Counted from the first letter of the stretch, positions 1 through 8,818 are shown. The stretch is 64,000 nt of DNA from Gluconobacter cerinus (GCF_002723935.1 NZ_BEWM01000003.1:124001-188000), one strand, 5' to 3'. Notes: generated by a model from the sequence alone, not told the origin. Numbers and translations are program-made.

Positions 1-471
1 GATCGGTCGCAGGACGGCGAGCACGTCTTCTGTCTGCACGCTGCCAATCGGTCTCGAGCCGAGGACGGGATAAACATGACGGTCCAGAGAACTGCGCCAC
101 ATGGGCGCCGAGCGCGGATCTTTCCAGCCCGGCGCCTGTTCGGTGATGTACTGCTCGGCAACCTGTGCGAAGGTGCGCTCCTGAACGTCAGGTCCCTTCT
201 GCCGGGCTTTTTCTTCCAGCGGGTCGAGCCCTTCTAGAAGCAGGCGCCGGTTCTCGGCTGCCCGGAGCCGGGCATCGGCCAGAGAAACATCCCGGGCGGG
301 ACCGAGTCCCATCTCCCGTCTTTTGCCGGTCTTTGGGCTTTTGTAGCGGAAGGTTCAGGCCCGGGTGTCGCCCCGGACGGTAATCCATAGATTTCCGCCA
401 TCGCCGTGAACCCCGTCTTTGAGAGAGGCGACCTTGCGGGCATTCATCTGGTTCGGCGAACGCTTGCTCAT
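1..471 (-). pseudogene. Tyrosine integrase, N-terminal part, interrupted by an in-frame TGA
   Basis: Reading the minus strand from an ATG at 471 gives a DUF4102-type arm-binding domain (starts MSKRSPNQMNARKVASLKDG, then GDGGNLWITV), which continues into the core-binding domain of phage/island tyrosine recombinases (ERTFAQVAEQYI, then RHVYPVLGSRPIGSV). The frame is broken by one TGA at codon 39 (positions 357-355), between DTRA and TFRYK. Family members have tryptophan here (WTFRYR-like), so a single TGG to TGA change explains the stop. The frame then stays open for 118 codons to the window edge. The catalytic domain would lie to the left, outside the window. The integrase identity is recognised from family knowledge; inactivity is inferred. 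Restart at the internal ATG near 309 would lose most of the arm-binding domain. Confidence 0.8.
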
Positions 472-799
472 GGCTTTTCAGTCCCATCTTCCGTCCCACC
501 TTACGGGCTGGGTTTCAATGCGTCTATCTGCTTCTTCAGGATGGCATGAATTTCTGTAAAACCATGAAAAACAACGGTTATTGCGCTGATCTGCATTTCC
601 GTGACGCCCCAGGTCGGCGGACACCCTCTCCGCCATGATTTCTAAGATATGTATATCTGACCGTGACCCTTGCGAAGATTAGTCTCCGTCTTGAAGCGTG
701 GGTTATGTCGCGGTACTGGGAACGCATCAGAGTAGATTGTAATCGCTCTGCAATCTTCGAAATTCCCAAGCTATGCGAGAAGCGTACTTCTCCTGCCGC
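472..799. other. Gene-poor strip between the integrase remnant and the FUSC gene
   Basis: No convincing complete gene is seen. On the minus strand a short frame (596-501, 31 codons plus stop, beginning MQISAITVVFHGF) ends 30 bases before the integrase start. The same frame stays open upstream past this ATG, so it may be the tail of a decayed gene. A perfect palindrome AGATAT-GT-ATATCT lies at 645-658. A 63-codon minus-strand frame (769-578) has no family resemblance. This probably is debris at the edge of an integrated element. Confidence 0.4.
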
Positions 800-3046
800 T
801 TAACGTGACTCTTGTACTTTCAGATGGCTGCGCTCGCCTCTAAATGGGCGGCTCGCATCCAGGAAGTCTGCGTTCGTTTGCATCGTATAAGCAATAACGA
901 CGAGGTAAGTGATTGCCCGGGTCATTTCCAGTCGCGTGACCAGATCCGTCTCATGCTCATCCAGAGCGCGCAGTCGTCTTACGGCCGCATTGGCGACACG
1001 AGCGGCCTTATCATGGCGTCGGGTAGACTGCTCGACGTAATGGAGCACCAGTTGGATCGGGCGTCTTGCGCTGTCGGGAAGGTATTCGCGGTCCAAGAGG
1101 GTTCGTAGGCGAATAATGTTCAGGCCCAGCGTGAGTGTGGCGAGCGTCCCCAGAATACAGGCTTCGATGAGCGGAGCAGGGGTGGGGCCAGCATGGCGGA
1201 TCAGACGTGCGAAACGATCTGTGTTACGGCCGATCCAGATACTGATTTGTGGTGTCTGTGCGGGATCTGCGAGGCCGCGCAACTCAGCCAGCATAATTCT
1301 GCGGAGACGCAGCCGTTCATCAGAACTGTTGAAGGGCAATACTGTCCTGAAAACCAGAACGCTGATGCCCACTGCCATAACCACGGCCATATTGCCGTTA
1401 TAAAATGCCACTTCGTTCATGACGTGATGGTTCTCCAACCCAAGCATGGCAGGAAGAAGAAGGCCGTAAGCTGCCGCGCCGCCAGCAGTGGAGGGGTTGC
1501 CTTTCGCCAGACCGCCAAGGAACATGGCCGGCCCTAGGAAAAGCGTCAGGGTTTCAAACGTTGTGACTTTGGGCATGAGCACAAAGACAAGTATCCAGGC
1601 CACAATGTAAGCGACCAGTGCTCCTTTCAAGAACTCCGTAGTCCCAAGGACTGGGTTTTCTTTGGTCGCAAACAGGCCACAGACCAGCGTTGTAATGGCG
1701 ATAAAGCCAAGTCCGCTTGGCCACGCTGTGATTTCATAAATCAGGGCCGTAACCAGTACGGCGCATGCTCCGCGGAGGCCATTATGAATGGCTTCGCGTG
1801 TGTCGCGGTGGGTCTGACGTTGGAAATGAAAATGATCGCCTGGAATGGAGTGTGTACTGGCCTCGTATTCCTTGATGGCAAGTTCCAGGTCTCCGAGTAG
1901 CTCCCCAAGTGACATGAAGAGAACGCGTTCATCGAGGTGTGTCTCGGTATCCTGCTCATTCAGGCGTAGATCGAACGGGTCTGTTCCCGGAATGGGTTCA
2001 TTGCTGTTCTCCAGATCGGTAATCCGGTGAGGGGCAGCATACAGGCGGCAAACATCACGGAGATGCTGGAGTTCTGCCAAAAGATCCGGAACGGACTCAG
2101 TATTTGCAATACGCTTCGGGAAATCCTTAAGAAACGAGAGGATCTCATCAGCGGCCTGCGTGAAGGCAGGGTGGTCATGGTTCAGAAGTTGCAGGCGCAT
2201 TGCCATACCGAACCCGCGAGAGAGCAGGGCGGATACGGAGGCAAGAGCGGCACGGGCATGGTCACCTTCGTGTCCATGCGGGCCCATCTCGACTTCTGCA
2301 AATTCAATCTGGTCGTTAATGCTGAGGATGGTGCCAAACTGCCTGCGTGCTGCATTCAAGGCGCCGCGTTCCTCACCGAGAATACTCGTAAGCGTCTTCG
2401 TAACGAGAACCAGAGCAGATTCCAGCTTCTGGCGCAGTTGGATCCGGGCCTGCCGTTCCTGAGTGGTGGCAAAGATCAGACCCATGAAGGCTTCACACAG
2501 AACGCCAAGGGTAATGTAAGTGGTTCTGGAAACGGCAACGGTGAAGATATTGTCAGGATCGGAAGCCGCATCCATGCAGATGATCGAGCAGGTATATCCT
2601 GCAAGAACAAGAGCATAGGATCGGAAGTTACTTACGAATGTTGCGAGCCCACTGCACACGCCGATCCAGACGGCGATCATGGGGAAGAAGAGCCAAGGTG
2701 CCTGAGGCGCGGCAGCCATCAACGCAATGGATGCGACCGCTCCGGTAATTGTTCCAATGATACGCCATTTGGCTTTGGACTGGCTTTCACCACGGGTCGC
2801 CTGTGCAACAGCCCAGACAGTCATTGCGGCCCATGCAGGACTGTCCAGCTCCATCCAGAAGGCAATTCCGATGGCGAGACAGGCTGCAAATGTATTTCGC
2901 AGAGCAAAAGTCAGGGTCGCTGCTGATGGCGCATAGATCCATGACAGGGGCAGCTTGACCCTGGGCCGCAGAGCGGCTGACGCACCTGCACCTGATGGGG
3001 AACTGTTCGGAGTCGGACGTCCTGTTGACGTAGTACTGCCACTCAT
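800..3046 (-). CDS. FUSC-family inner-membrane protein (aromatic acid/fusaric acid exporter type)
   Basis: A 748-residue inner-membrane protein of the FUSC / AaeB-YccS type. It has two membrane bundles: roughly residues 45-195 (several helices, with FWMELDSPAWAAMTVWAVAQ typical of the family start) and roughly 425-580. A long soluble segment of charged helices lies between them, and a cytosolic tail follows. Related proteins export aromatic carboxylic acids or fusaric acid, usually with an AaeA-like membrane-fusion partner. No such partner is adjacent, so the substrate is unknown. The start is the ATG at 3046, preceded by AGGAG at a rather long distance. The gene follows the UdgX gene by 31 bases on the same strand, so the two are probably co-transcribed. 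Confidence 0.85.
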   Translation of the reverse strand: MSGSTTSTGRPTPNSSPSGAGASAALRPRVKLPLSWIYAPSAATLTFALRNTFAACLAIGIAFWMELDSPAWAAMTVWAVAQATRGESQSKAKWRIIGTITGAVASIALMAAAPQAPWLFFPMIAVWIGVCSGLATFVSNFRSYALVLAGYTCSIICMDAASDPDNIFTVAVSRTTYITLGVLCEAFMGLIFATTQERQARIQLRQKLESALVLVTKTLTSILGEERGALNAARRQFGTILSINDQIEFAEVEMGPHGHEGDHARAALASVSALLSRGFGMAMRLQLLNHDHPAFTQAADEILSFLKDFPKRIANTESVPDLLAELQHLRDVCRLYAAPHRITDLENSNEPIPGTDPFDLRLNEQDTETHLDERVLFMSLGELLGDLELAIKEYEASTHSIPGDHFHFQRQTHRDTREAIHNGLRGACAVLVTALIYEITAWPSGLGFIAITTLVCGLFATKENPVLGTTEFLKGALVAYIVAWILVFVLMPKVTTFETLTLFLGPAMFLGGLAKGNPSTAGGAAAYGLLLPAMLGLENHHVMNEVAFYNGNMAVVMAVGISVLVFRTVLPFNSSDERLRLRRIMLAELRGLADPAQTPQISIWIGRNTDRFARLIRHAGPTPAPLIEACILGTLATLTLGLNIIRLRTLLDREYLPDSARRPIQLVLHYVEQSTRRHDKAARVANAAVRRLRALDEHETDLVTRLEMTRAITYLVVIAYTMQTNADFLDASRPFRGERSHLKVQESR

Positions 3047-3077
3047 TGTGCGGCTTTCTTACTCCTGAAGCCGTCAA

Positions 3078-4340
3078 TTAGGCGAGAGCGGAAATGGCCA
3101 TTCTCAAATCTGCGACAAATTTTGTGTATTCGCGTGTCCTGCTGTCCTCATCCGGAATTCTGAGCAGGTAAGAGGGATGGACGGTCACAATGCCAGTACT
3201 GCCATCGTCCAAAGTCATGTAACGGGAACGCTCCCGTGAAATAGTGATGGGTCGTCCAAGAACGGAACTTGCTCCGGTCACGCCGAGCAGAACTGTAACC
3301 TTTGCCTGAAGGATACGCCGTTCAGCTGTGATCCACGGGGCGCAGGATTTTACGTCTGTCGCATCGGGTTTCTGATGAATGCGTCTTGCACCGCGGCGGA
3401 CAAATTTGAAATGTTTGACCGCGTTACTGATCCAGGCCTGTTCCCGATTGCCCCCGGCTTCCTGAAGTGCGCGCTCGAAGAGCTGTCCGGCTGGGCCAAC
3501 AAATGGTCTTCCCTGAAGATCTTCCTGATCTCCTGGTTGCTCGCCGACAAAAAGGATCTGGGCCTGCGTCGTGCCTTCTCCGGAAACGGTGCGTGACGCG
3601 TGGTGACAAAGATCACAGAGAGAACAATCGACGGCGAGGGACCGCAGGTTTGACAAAGAGGACGTCTTTTCAATCTCCTCCAGATCAGGTGTGACATGTA
3701 CTGTGGCCGGGTTGGCCCAAAAGGCATTGTCTTGCCCGGCGGTCGCAGTTTTCTGTGCAAGATCAATCAGATCTGCCTCTGGTTGTCCTGCGTCACTAAT
3801 GGGTGGTCCAACACGATACTTGTGGCCGTCCCAGCAAAGGGTCGTCTCGTCTGAAAGGAGAACCCAAGGGGAAACCCGCAGTCTGATGAGAGGGTATCTC
3901 TGACTGTCTATGAGCTGTAGTTTTTGGCGTGTTCGAATGATCTGCCAGTCTGTTATCCGGTTCTGTGGGAACGCGCCTCTCAATTCAAGAATCTGCTCTC
4001 GAACGGTGCTGGCAATCTGCTCAAACCGGGTGATGTCTGTCTCACGTGGGCTTCCGTGCTCTTGGATATGTTCCAGGGCGCGATAGAGAAGATCAAATCT
4101 CTCCGGGATATTGGATGCAAACACGGACGGGATCAGGGCCGCAAATTTTCGGGGCAGACGCAAAGGGGAGGGAGTGTCAGGTAAATCCCGATCTGTTTTC
4201 GCTGCGTAAAGAGCGGCAGGCGCTCTAATACTCCAAGTGATGGAAGACGCCGGGATTCGCTTGCTCAGGAAATTACGCGATTGTGTTCGCCATCCTGAAA
4301 AATCACTTGGTGAACAGAGTGTAGCGTCAACGGTTTGCAT
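3078..4340 (-). CDS. UdgX-family uracil-DNA-binding protein with degenerate DUF4130 N-terminus
   Basis: A 420-residue protein. The C-terminal half is a family-4-like uracil-DNA glycosylase fold. It has a Cys cluster (C239, C242, C245) expected to bind [4Fe-4S], motif A GEQPGDQED (266-274), the UdgX R-loop GARRIHQKP with His322, and motif B HPSYLLR (388-394). In characterised UdgX this His attaches covalently to the abasic site after uracil excision, giving a suicide complex. The first ~180 residues match the DUF4130 domain often fused to UdgX (starts MQTVDATLCSPSDFSGWR) but look shortened. The ATG at 4340 is chosen over an upstream one at 4379 because GGGAAG precedes it and family proteins begin here. 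The expected role is repair or marking of deaminated cytosine. Confidence 0.88.
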   Translation of the reverse strand: MQTVDATLCSPSDFSGWRTQSRNFLSKRIPASSITWSIRAPAALYAAKTDRDLPDTPSPLRLPRKFAALIPSVFASNIPERFDLLYRALEHIQEHGSPRETDITRFEQIASTVREQILELRGAFPQNRITDWQIIRTRQKLQLIDSQRYPLIRLRVSPWVLLSDETTLCWDGHKYRVGPPISDAGQPEADLIDLAQKTATAGQDNAFWANPATVHVTPDLEEIEKTSSLSNLRSLAVDCSLCDLCHHASRTVSGEGTTQAQILFVGEQPGDQEDLQGRPFVGPAGQLFERALQEAGGNREQAWISNAVKHFKFVRRGARRIHQKPDATDVKSCAPWITAERRILQAKVTVLLGVTGASSVLGRPITISRERSRYMTLDDGSTGIVTVHPSYLLRIPDEDSRTREYTKFVADLRMAISALA

Positions 4341-4379
4341 AAGGCTTCCCGGAAAGAAAATTAGCGAATTCCGAAACAC

Positions 4380-4547
4380 GCTCTGAAGTGATTACTTCTT
4401 TTTTAAGGAACGTGTGGTCAATTTGGTATTAAAGTTGAGTGGCTATCTCGGTGGTATTGGGTATATATTCTGCAAACAGGCTCGGCAGAATGATTTCACG
4501 CTGTTGAGCATAGTAAAAATGCTATTTTGAATGGAAGGTAAGATATT
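4380..4547. promoter_or_regulatory. Divergent promoter region udgX / mucR
   Basis: A 168-base AT-rich gap between divergent genes. It contains runs such as GGGTATATATTCTG (about 4459-4472) and a good ribosome site GGAAGG nine bases before the mucR ATG. MucR proteins bind AT-rich DNA and repress their own genes in other alphaproteobacteria, so autoregulation is plausible. I cannot place individual -35/-10 boxes with confidence. Confidence 0.4.
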
Positions 4548-5012
4548 ATGTCGGAGAATACATCCCACCCGGATCTGTTGGAGCTTACAGCGCAGATCGT
4601 TGCTGCACAGGTTTCCAAGGGTAATGTGGATGCGGCGTCTCTCCCGGCATTGATCCGCCAGGTTTATGAAGCTCTTGCAAATGCTGGTGCTCCACAGGAA
4701 GAGCCGCAGCCAGAGCGTCCGCAGCCTGCTGTGCCGATCAAGCGTTCAGTATTCCCGGATTACATCGTCTGCCTTGAAGACGGTAAAAAGCTGAAGATGC
4801 TCAAGCGTCACCTTCAGAGCGCTTATAATATGTCCCCAGAGCAGTATCGTGAGCGTTGGGGTCTTCCGTCCGATTATCCGCTGGTTGCTCCGAACTATGC
4901 GCAGCGTCGCTCTGCTCTGGCTCGCGAAATTGGTCTGGGCCGCAAGATCAGCGCAACAGGCGAAAGCAAGAAAGAAACTGGCCGGACGCGTCAGTCCAAA
5001 AAGCAGGACTAA
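4548..5012 (+). CDS. MucR/Ros-family transcriptional regulator
   Basis: A 154-residue cytosolic DNA-binding protein. The N-terminal 60 residues contain the helical oligomerisation region (LLELTAQIVAAQVSKGNV), followed by a Pro-rich linker. The C-terminal Ros domain (about 65-145) has FPDYIVCLEDGKKLKMLKRH and ends PLVAPNYAQRRSALAREIG. Of the four classic Ros zinc ligands only C75 and H88 remain; D78 and Y93 replace the others, as in zinc-independent Ros/MucR homologues. In other alphaproteobacteria this family silences exopolysaccharide, motility and virulence genes; targets here are unknown. The ribosome site GGAAGG is clear. The C-terminal tail is Lys-rich. Confidence 0.93.
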   Translation: MSENTSHPDLLELTAQIVAAQVSKGNVDAASLPALIRQVYEALANAGAPQEEPQPERPQPAVPIKRSVFPDYIVCLEDGKKLKMLKRHLQSAYNMSPEQYRERWGLPSDYPLVAPNYAQRRSALAREIGLGRKISATGESKKETGRTRQSKKQD

Positions 5013-5080
5013 TTCCCGGCTTTCTGGAATTGTCTTTCTAAAAAAGCACTATCTGTCATGTGGTCGGAGAATACTGTTTC

Positions 5081-6034
5081 ATGAGTTTAGAGGCAGAGAC
5101 GCTTCTCCGATCAATGGCTGACAGCAAGCGCCTCCTTCTCTGGAGAGGCGCTGCGGTTCTGTTTTTTCTTGCCGCGCTTATTATTGCTGTTGGTAAAAGC
5201 CACTCAACTGTTTCCAGTTTAGATGCGCGTCCGCACATTGCGCGTCTGGTTATTCACGGCGTGATCGGAAATGACGTTTCCCAGATCACGACGGCTCTTC
5301 GTAAAGCACAGAAGTCCTCTTCAGTAACCGGACTCCTGCTAGTTGTTGATAGCCCCGGCGGCGGTGTCACGGGCGGGGAGCGTCTGCACGATTCGATCGA
5401 GAAATTTGCACAGGTAAAGCCTGTTGTCGTCACGATGGGCGATATGGGCGCGTCTGCCGCCTACATGCTCTCAGTTCCAGCACAGCATATCGTGGCATTG
5501 CCTTCCACACTGACAGGCTCGATCGGTGTAATCCTGCAGCGGCCCGATCTTTCTCCGCTGCTAGGGCGTGTCGGCATTGATGTTGCTGCAATTACATCTG
5601 GCGCTATGAAGGATCAGACTGATCCTACAAGTCATCTGACGCCTGAAGGGCGCACGATGCTTCAGGGATTGGTCAATGATCTCTTCGATCAGTTCGTCGC
5701 CATGGTCGTTAAAGGGCGGCACATTCCTGAAGACAAGGTGCGAAGCCTTGCGGATGGTCGGGCCTATACGGGTCGTCAGGCTTTGAGCCTGGGCCTGATC
5801 GACGAGTTGGGAGACGAAGACACTGCTCGGCAATGGCTCAGGCAGCGCCTGAAAATTGGAGACGCACAGTACCCAGTGATGCCGTTGCTCTCTGTAAGCA
5901 AGCGACACTGGTATGATTTTCCTCGCAAACGGGCCATGCTCGAAGGTGTGTTTGGATCAGGCTTTACGGAGATGCTGGAAGGGCGATTAACCCTCAGCAG
6001 CCTTGACGGGGCCGTTGCGATTCTGCAACCCTGA
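5081..6034 (+). CDS. sppA: Signal peptide peptidase SppA (family S49)
   Basis: A 317-residue membrane-anchored serine protease that clears cleaved signal peptides. One transmembrane helix at about residues 20-38 anchors a periplasmic S49 domain. Visible elements are SPGGG (91-95), the nucleophile Ser125 in DMGASAAY, and the general base Lys177 in SGAMKDQTDP. The length fits the short, single-domain SppA type. The ATG at 5081 is preferred over a GTG at 5060 because GGAGAA sits nine bases upstream. It precedes ihfB by 39 bases; sppA-ihfB adjacency is common in alphaproteobacteria and suggests one transcript. Confidence 0.92.
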   Translation: MSLEAETLLRSMADSKRLLLWRGAAVLFFLAALIIAVGKSHSTVSSLDARPHIARLVIHGVIGNDVSQITTALRKAQKSSSVTGLLLVVDSPGGGVTGGERLHDSIEKFAQVKPVVVTMGDMGASAAYMLSVPAQHIVALPSTLTGSIGVILQRPDLSPLLGRVGIDVAAITSGAMKDQTDPTSHLTPEGRTMLQGLVNDLFDQFVAMVVKGRHIPEDKVRSLADGRAYTGRQALSLGLIDELGDEDTARQWLRQRLKIGDAQYPVMPLLSVSKRHWYDFPRKRAMLEGVFGSGFTEMLEGRLTLSSLDGAVAILQP

Positions 6035-6073
6035 CAAGCCAGTTTCATGGGCGGAGGCAGATAGGCTGCAGTC

Positions 6074-6379
6074 ATGACCAAATCGGAACTTATTGCAGAG
6101 CTTTCCACGATTTATCCTCACCTTCTGACGCGGGATATCGAACGGATCGTTCACACCATTTTTGACGAAATCAGTGCAGCTTTGACGCGAGGCGATCGTG
6201 TTGAACTTCGCGGGTTCGGCGCATTCATTCCCAGGCGCCGAGATGCGCGGACGGGTCGGAATCCACGCACTGGAGACACTGTTTCTGTCGAAGAAAAAAG
6301 CGTTCCCTTCTTTAAAGTGGGGAAAGAGTTGCGTGAGCGTGTGAATCAAAGCGCGACCAAGTCAGCCACGGCAGAATGA
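6074..6379 (+). CDS. ihfB: Integration host factor subunit beta
   Basis: A 101-residue HU/IHF-family DNA-bending protein. It shows the helical N-terminus ([17 protein letters not shown]), the ELRGFGAF turn, and the DNA-inserting arm with GRNPRTGD that intercalates at the kink site. It pairs with the alpha subunit encoded at 23380 to bend DNA in recombination, replication and sigma54 promoters. It lies just downstream of sppA. Confidence 0.92.
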   Translation: MTKSELIAELSTIYPHLLTRDIERIVHTIFDEISAALTRGDRVELRGFGAFIPRRRDARTGRNPRTGDTVSVEEKSVPFFKVGKELRERVNQSATKSATAE

Positions 6380-6485
6380 CAGGAGTTTCTGTTCCCTGTG
6401 TTCTGGATGCCGCTTTTTGAAGCATAAAAGCGGAGCTAATGCTTTCAGGCACGCGTTGAGAAGCGTCGTGCGCTATTGTGGGGCA

Positions 6486-6806
6486 ATGTGGAAAGCCCCT
6501 TCATTATCTGTCTGGATAATTTCGATTTTTATAGGGGCTCTGTGCTGTGCCGGGGCGTCCTCGGCAAAAGCTGCCTCAGGATCTCCTCTGAAAAAAGCAG
6601 CTTCAGTAAAAATGCTACAGAATCAGAAGGGTCGGGCTACTGTCACGCCCTGCTATCATTCCCAGTTGGGGCTAATTGTTCTCAAGAGTAATGTAGAGAG
6701 CACTCATTCCAGGCATGGAAATGGTTTTGCGCCTGTCGGGGAAGCTGTCTTCCGGTCCAGTGCAGCCCAACATGTTTGCATCACGGGGCATGGCCGCCGC
6801 GGATGA
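6486..6806 (+). CDS. Small exported protein of unknown function
   Basis: About 106 residues from the ATG at 6486 (an in-frame ATG at 6417 is also possible). The start MWKAPSLSVWII is followed by a hydrophobic core and an AKA-A signal cleavage site near residue 29. The mature part is short, basic and rich in Ser/His/Gly, with CYHSQLGLIVLK recognisable to no family I know. The stop codon lies in the loop of a strong hairpin (6793-6816). It follows ihfB on the same strand. It may be real, or a fortuitous frame with a leader-like start; the signal peptide is the main argument for it. Confidence 0.4.
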   Translation: MWKAPSLSVWIISIFIGALCCAGASSAKAASGSPLKKAASVKMLQNQKGRATVTPCYHSQLGLIVLKSNVESTHSRHGNGFAPVGEAVFRSSAAQHVCITGHGRRG

Positions 6807-6816
6807 GCGCGGCGGC
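6793..6816 (+). terminator. Strong hairpin between convergent ihfB side and LysR gene
   Basis: Nine-base perfect GC stem GCCGCCGCG / CGCGGCGGC with loop GATGAG. There is no good U-run after it on either strand. It sits exactly between convergent transcription units, so a terminator or 3'-end stabiliser is likely. Confidence 0.5.
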
Positions 6817-6828
6817 ATTCTATGGGCT

Positions 6829-7725
6829 TTATTCCTGGCCTTTGAGGCTGCTGATTTCCGAAAGCAGAAAATCTCGGAATACGGCGATTCTTTTGGAAGT
6901 CCGCAGTTCTTCCGGATACACGAAGTAAGCCTCGACCAACGGAACGGCCTGATTGGGAAGAACTCTGACTAGGTTGGGGTAGGACGCAGCCGTGTAGAGC
7001 GGCAAAGAACCAATACCTGTGCCTGAAGCAATCGCAGTCGCAACGGCAGCAATATTGTTGATGGCCAGCCTGCTGCCCCGATGAGCCAGACCTTCATGAC
7101 GAAGGAGGTCCAGAAGCCAGTTTACATTCGGCAATGGCAGGTGGCGTCCTGCAAAGCCGATGATCTGATGTTCCGCTAATTCCTGCAGATTTGTCGGCGT
7201 GCCGTACCGATCCAGATAGTCTGGGCTGGCATAAATTGGCATCGGGAAATTGGCCAGATGGCGCTGTACAAGGTCTGGCTGTGTCGGCGGATGCAGGCGA
7301 ATAGCCACGTCTGCTTCACGCATTCCCAGATCGAGGTCTGCATCTTCAAGAAGAAGCGTGACCTCAATATCCGGGTGCAGTTCCAGAAAGCGATGCAGCC
7401 TTGGAGAAAGCCAACAAAGGCCAAAACCGGTGGTTGTCGTGATTTTTATTTTGCCCGCCGCTCGTTCCTTGCTTTCGCTCAGGAATGCCTGTGTCAGGGC
7501 CAGCTTGGAGAAGACTTCACGCACGGTGCGATTCAGAACCTCACCCTGTTCAGTCAGGATGAGGCCTCGTGCATGCCGATGAAACAGCGGAACACGCAGA
7601 ACCTCCTCCAGAGCTGAAATCTGCCGCGAAACGGCAGACTGGCTCAGGTTAAGTCTGTCACCTGCATGGGTGAAGGACCCGGCTTCGGCGACTGCGTGGA
7701 AAATACGCAGTTTGTCCCAATCCAT
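6829..7725 (-). CDS. LysR-family transcriptional regulator, LsrB/VtlR-like
   Basis: A 298-residue LysR regulator. The winged HTH at residues 1-60 reads MDWDKLRIFHAVAEAGSFTH and LNLSQSAVSRQISALEE, very close to the LsrB/VtlR group of alphaproteobacteria. A periplasmic-binding-protein-like effector domain follows (about 90-290). The ATG at 7725 is preferred over an upstream GTG/ATG because GGGGAG lies eight bases before it. It lies downstream of trxB on the same strand; LsrB homologues occupy this position elsewhere and regulate redox and envelope genes, so a redox-linked role is a reasonable inference. Confidence 0.85.
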   Translation of the reverse strand: MDWDKLRIFHAVAEAGSFTHAGDRLNLSQSAVSRQISALEEVLRVPLFHRHARGLILTEQGEVLNRTVREVFSKLALTQAFLSESKERAAGKIKITTTTGFGLCWLSPRLHRFLELHPDIEVTLLLEDADLDLGMREADVAIRLHPPTQPDLVQRHLANFPMPIYASPDYLDRYGTPTNLQELAEHQIIGFAGRHLPLPNVNWLLDLLRHEGLAHRGSRLAINNIAAVATAIASGTGIGSLPLYTAASYPNLVRVLPNQAVPLVEAYFVYPEELRTSKRIAVFRDFLLSEISSLKGQE

Positions 7726-7843
7726 GTGGTGGTCTCCCCGATCGCTGGCGCGTCGGTCCTCGTCCTTCTTGCCCATGTCACCTGGCGTTGTTTAAAGCGG
7801 TGTGTCGTTGAAGGGACGAAACTGTCTGAACCTGCGACGAGGG

Positions 7844-8818
7844 TCAAGTTTTTGTCATAGCAGGTATGCCAGAAATGTAGCGTTCGGCTTCCAGAGCGGC
7901 CATGCATCCTGTGCCCGCAGCCGTCACAGCCTGCCGATAAATGCGATCCTGAATGTCGCCTGCGGCAAAAACACCCTCTACCGAAGTGCGCGTTCCACCG
8001 GCTTCCGTGATGATATATCCATCTTCGTCACAAGCCACTTCATGGCGGAACGGCCCCGTATTCGGGCTATGGCCAATGGCGACGAACACGCCATCAACGG
8101 GCAGAGTTTCGCTTTCTCCCGTCTGAGTGTTCTTCAGACGAACGCCACACACAACTTCCGGCGTTCCCGCACCAAGAACTTCTTCGACAGCACGATTCCA
8201 GTGAACTTCGATTTTCGGATTCGCAAAAAGACGCTCCTGCAGAATGCGTTCAGCCCGGAAACCGTCCCGTCGATGAATCACGTGAACCTTGTCAGCGTGG
8301 TGAGTTAGATAGAGCGCCTCTTCCACGGCCGTGTTGCCGCCACCCACGACTGCAACCGTTTTACCGCGATAGAAAAAGCCATCGCAGGTTGCGCACGCCG
8401 AAACGCCGCCAGCCTGAAGGCGTTTTTCCGACTCGAGGCCAAGCCATTTGGCCTGGGCGCCCGTTGCGATCACGACTGTACGTGCAAGAAACTCGTCCCC
8501 TGAGTCGCCTTTCAGATGAAAGTATCCATCTGCAGCCGGACCGTTCTTCAGGTCTGCCTCGGTAATCAGGTCATAGATCAGGCGTGTGCCGACATGTTCA
8601 GCCTGTTCGCGCATCTGCTCCATCAGCCACGGGCCCTGAATGGGAGCCGCGAAGCCAGGGTAGTTTTCAACGTCAGTCGTGATGGTCAACTGGCCACCTG
8701 GCTGAAGACCAGTCACGAGAATCGGTTTCAGACTGGCGCGTGCGGCATAAATGGCGGCAGTGTAGCCAGCGGGGCCTGCGCCCACGACCAGAAGGTCCGT
8801 ATGATGGATTTCAGGCAT
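7844..8818 (-). CDS. trxB: Thioredoxin-disulfide reductase
   Basis: A 324-residue flavoprotein that passes electrons from NADPH through FAD to thioredoxin. The FAD-binding VVGAGPAGYTAA motif lies at 11-22, the redox pair C142/C145 is in CATCDGFFYRG, an NADPH site GGGNTAVEEAL follows, and a second FAD motif (GVFAAGDIQD) is near the C-terminus. The start at 8818 (MPEIHHTDLLVVGAG) is supported by GAGG seven bases upstream. Its length matches the family. It is transcribed divergently from the Lrp gene. Confidence 0.96.
   Translation of the reverse strand: MPEIHHTDLLVVGAGPAGYTAAIYAARASLKPILVTGLQPGGQLTITTDVENYPGFAAPIQGPWLMEQMREQAEHVGTRLIYDLITEADLKNGPAADGYFHLKGDSGDEFLARTVVIATGAQAKWLGLESEKRLQAGGVSACATCDGFFYRGKTVAVVGGGNTAVEEALYLTHHADKVHVIHRRDGFRAERILQERLFANPKIEVHWNRAVEEVLGAGTPEVVCGVRLKNTQTGESETLPVDGVFVAIGHSPNTGPFRHEVACDEDGYIITEAGGTRTSVEGVFAAGDIQDRIYRQAVTAAGTGCMAALEAERYISGIPAMTKT

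Noticed and set aside
578-769. A 63-codon minus-strand frame starting MGISKIAERLQS, slightly HTH-like
   Set aside because: Too short and basic, no continuing domain, no ribosome site.
2027-2926. A 299-codon plus-strand frame opposite the FUSC gene
   Set aside because: Shadow frame; the minus strand gives clear membrane helices and the family motif.
4046-4228. Plus-strand small frames opposite udgX
   Set aside because: No start context or homology; the minus-strand UdgX motifs explain the region.
6415-6442. CCGCTTTT / AAAAGCGG hairpin after ihfB as its terminator
   Set aside because: The T-run lies inside the stem and none follows; too weak to list as a feature.
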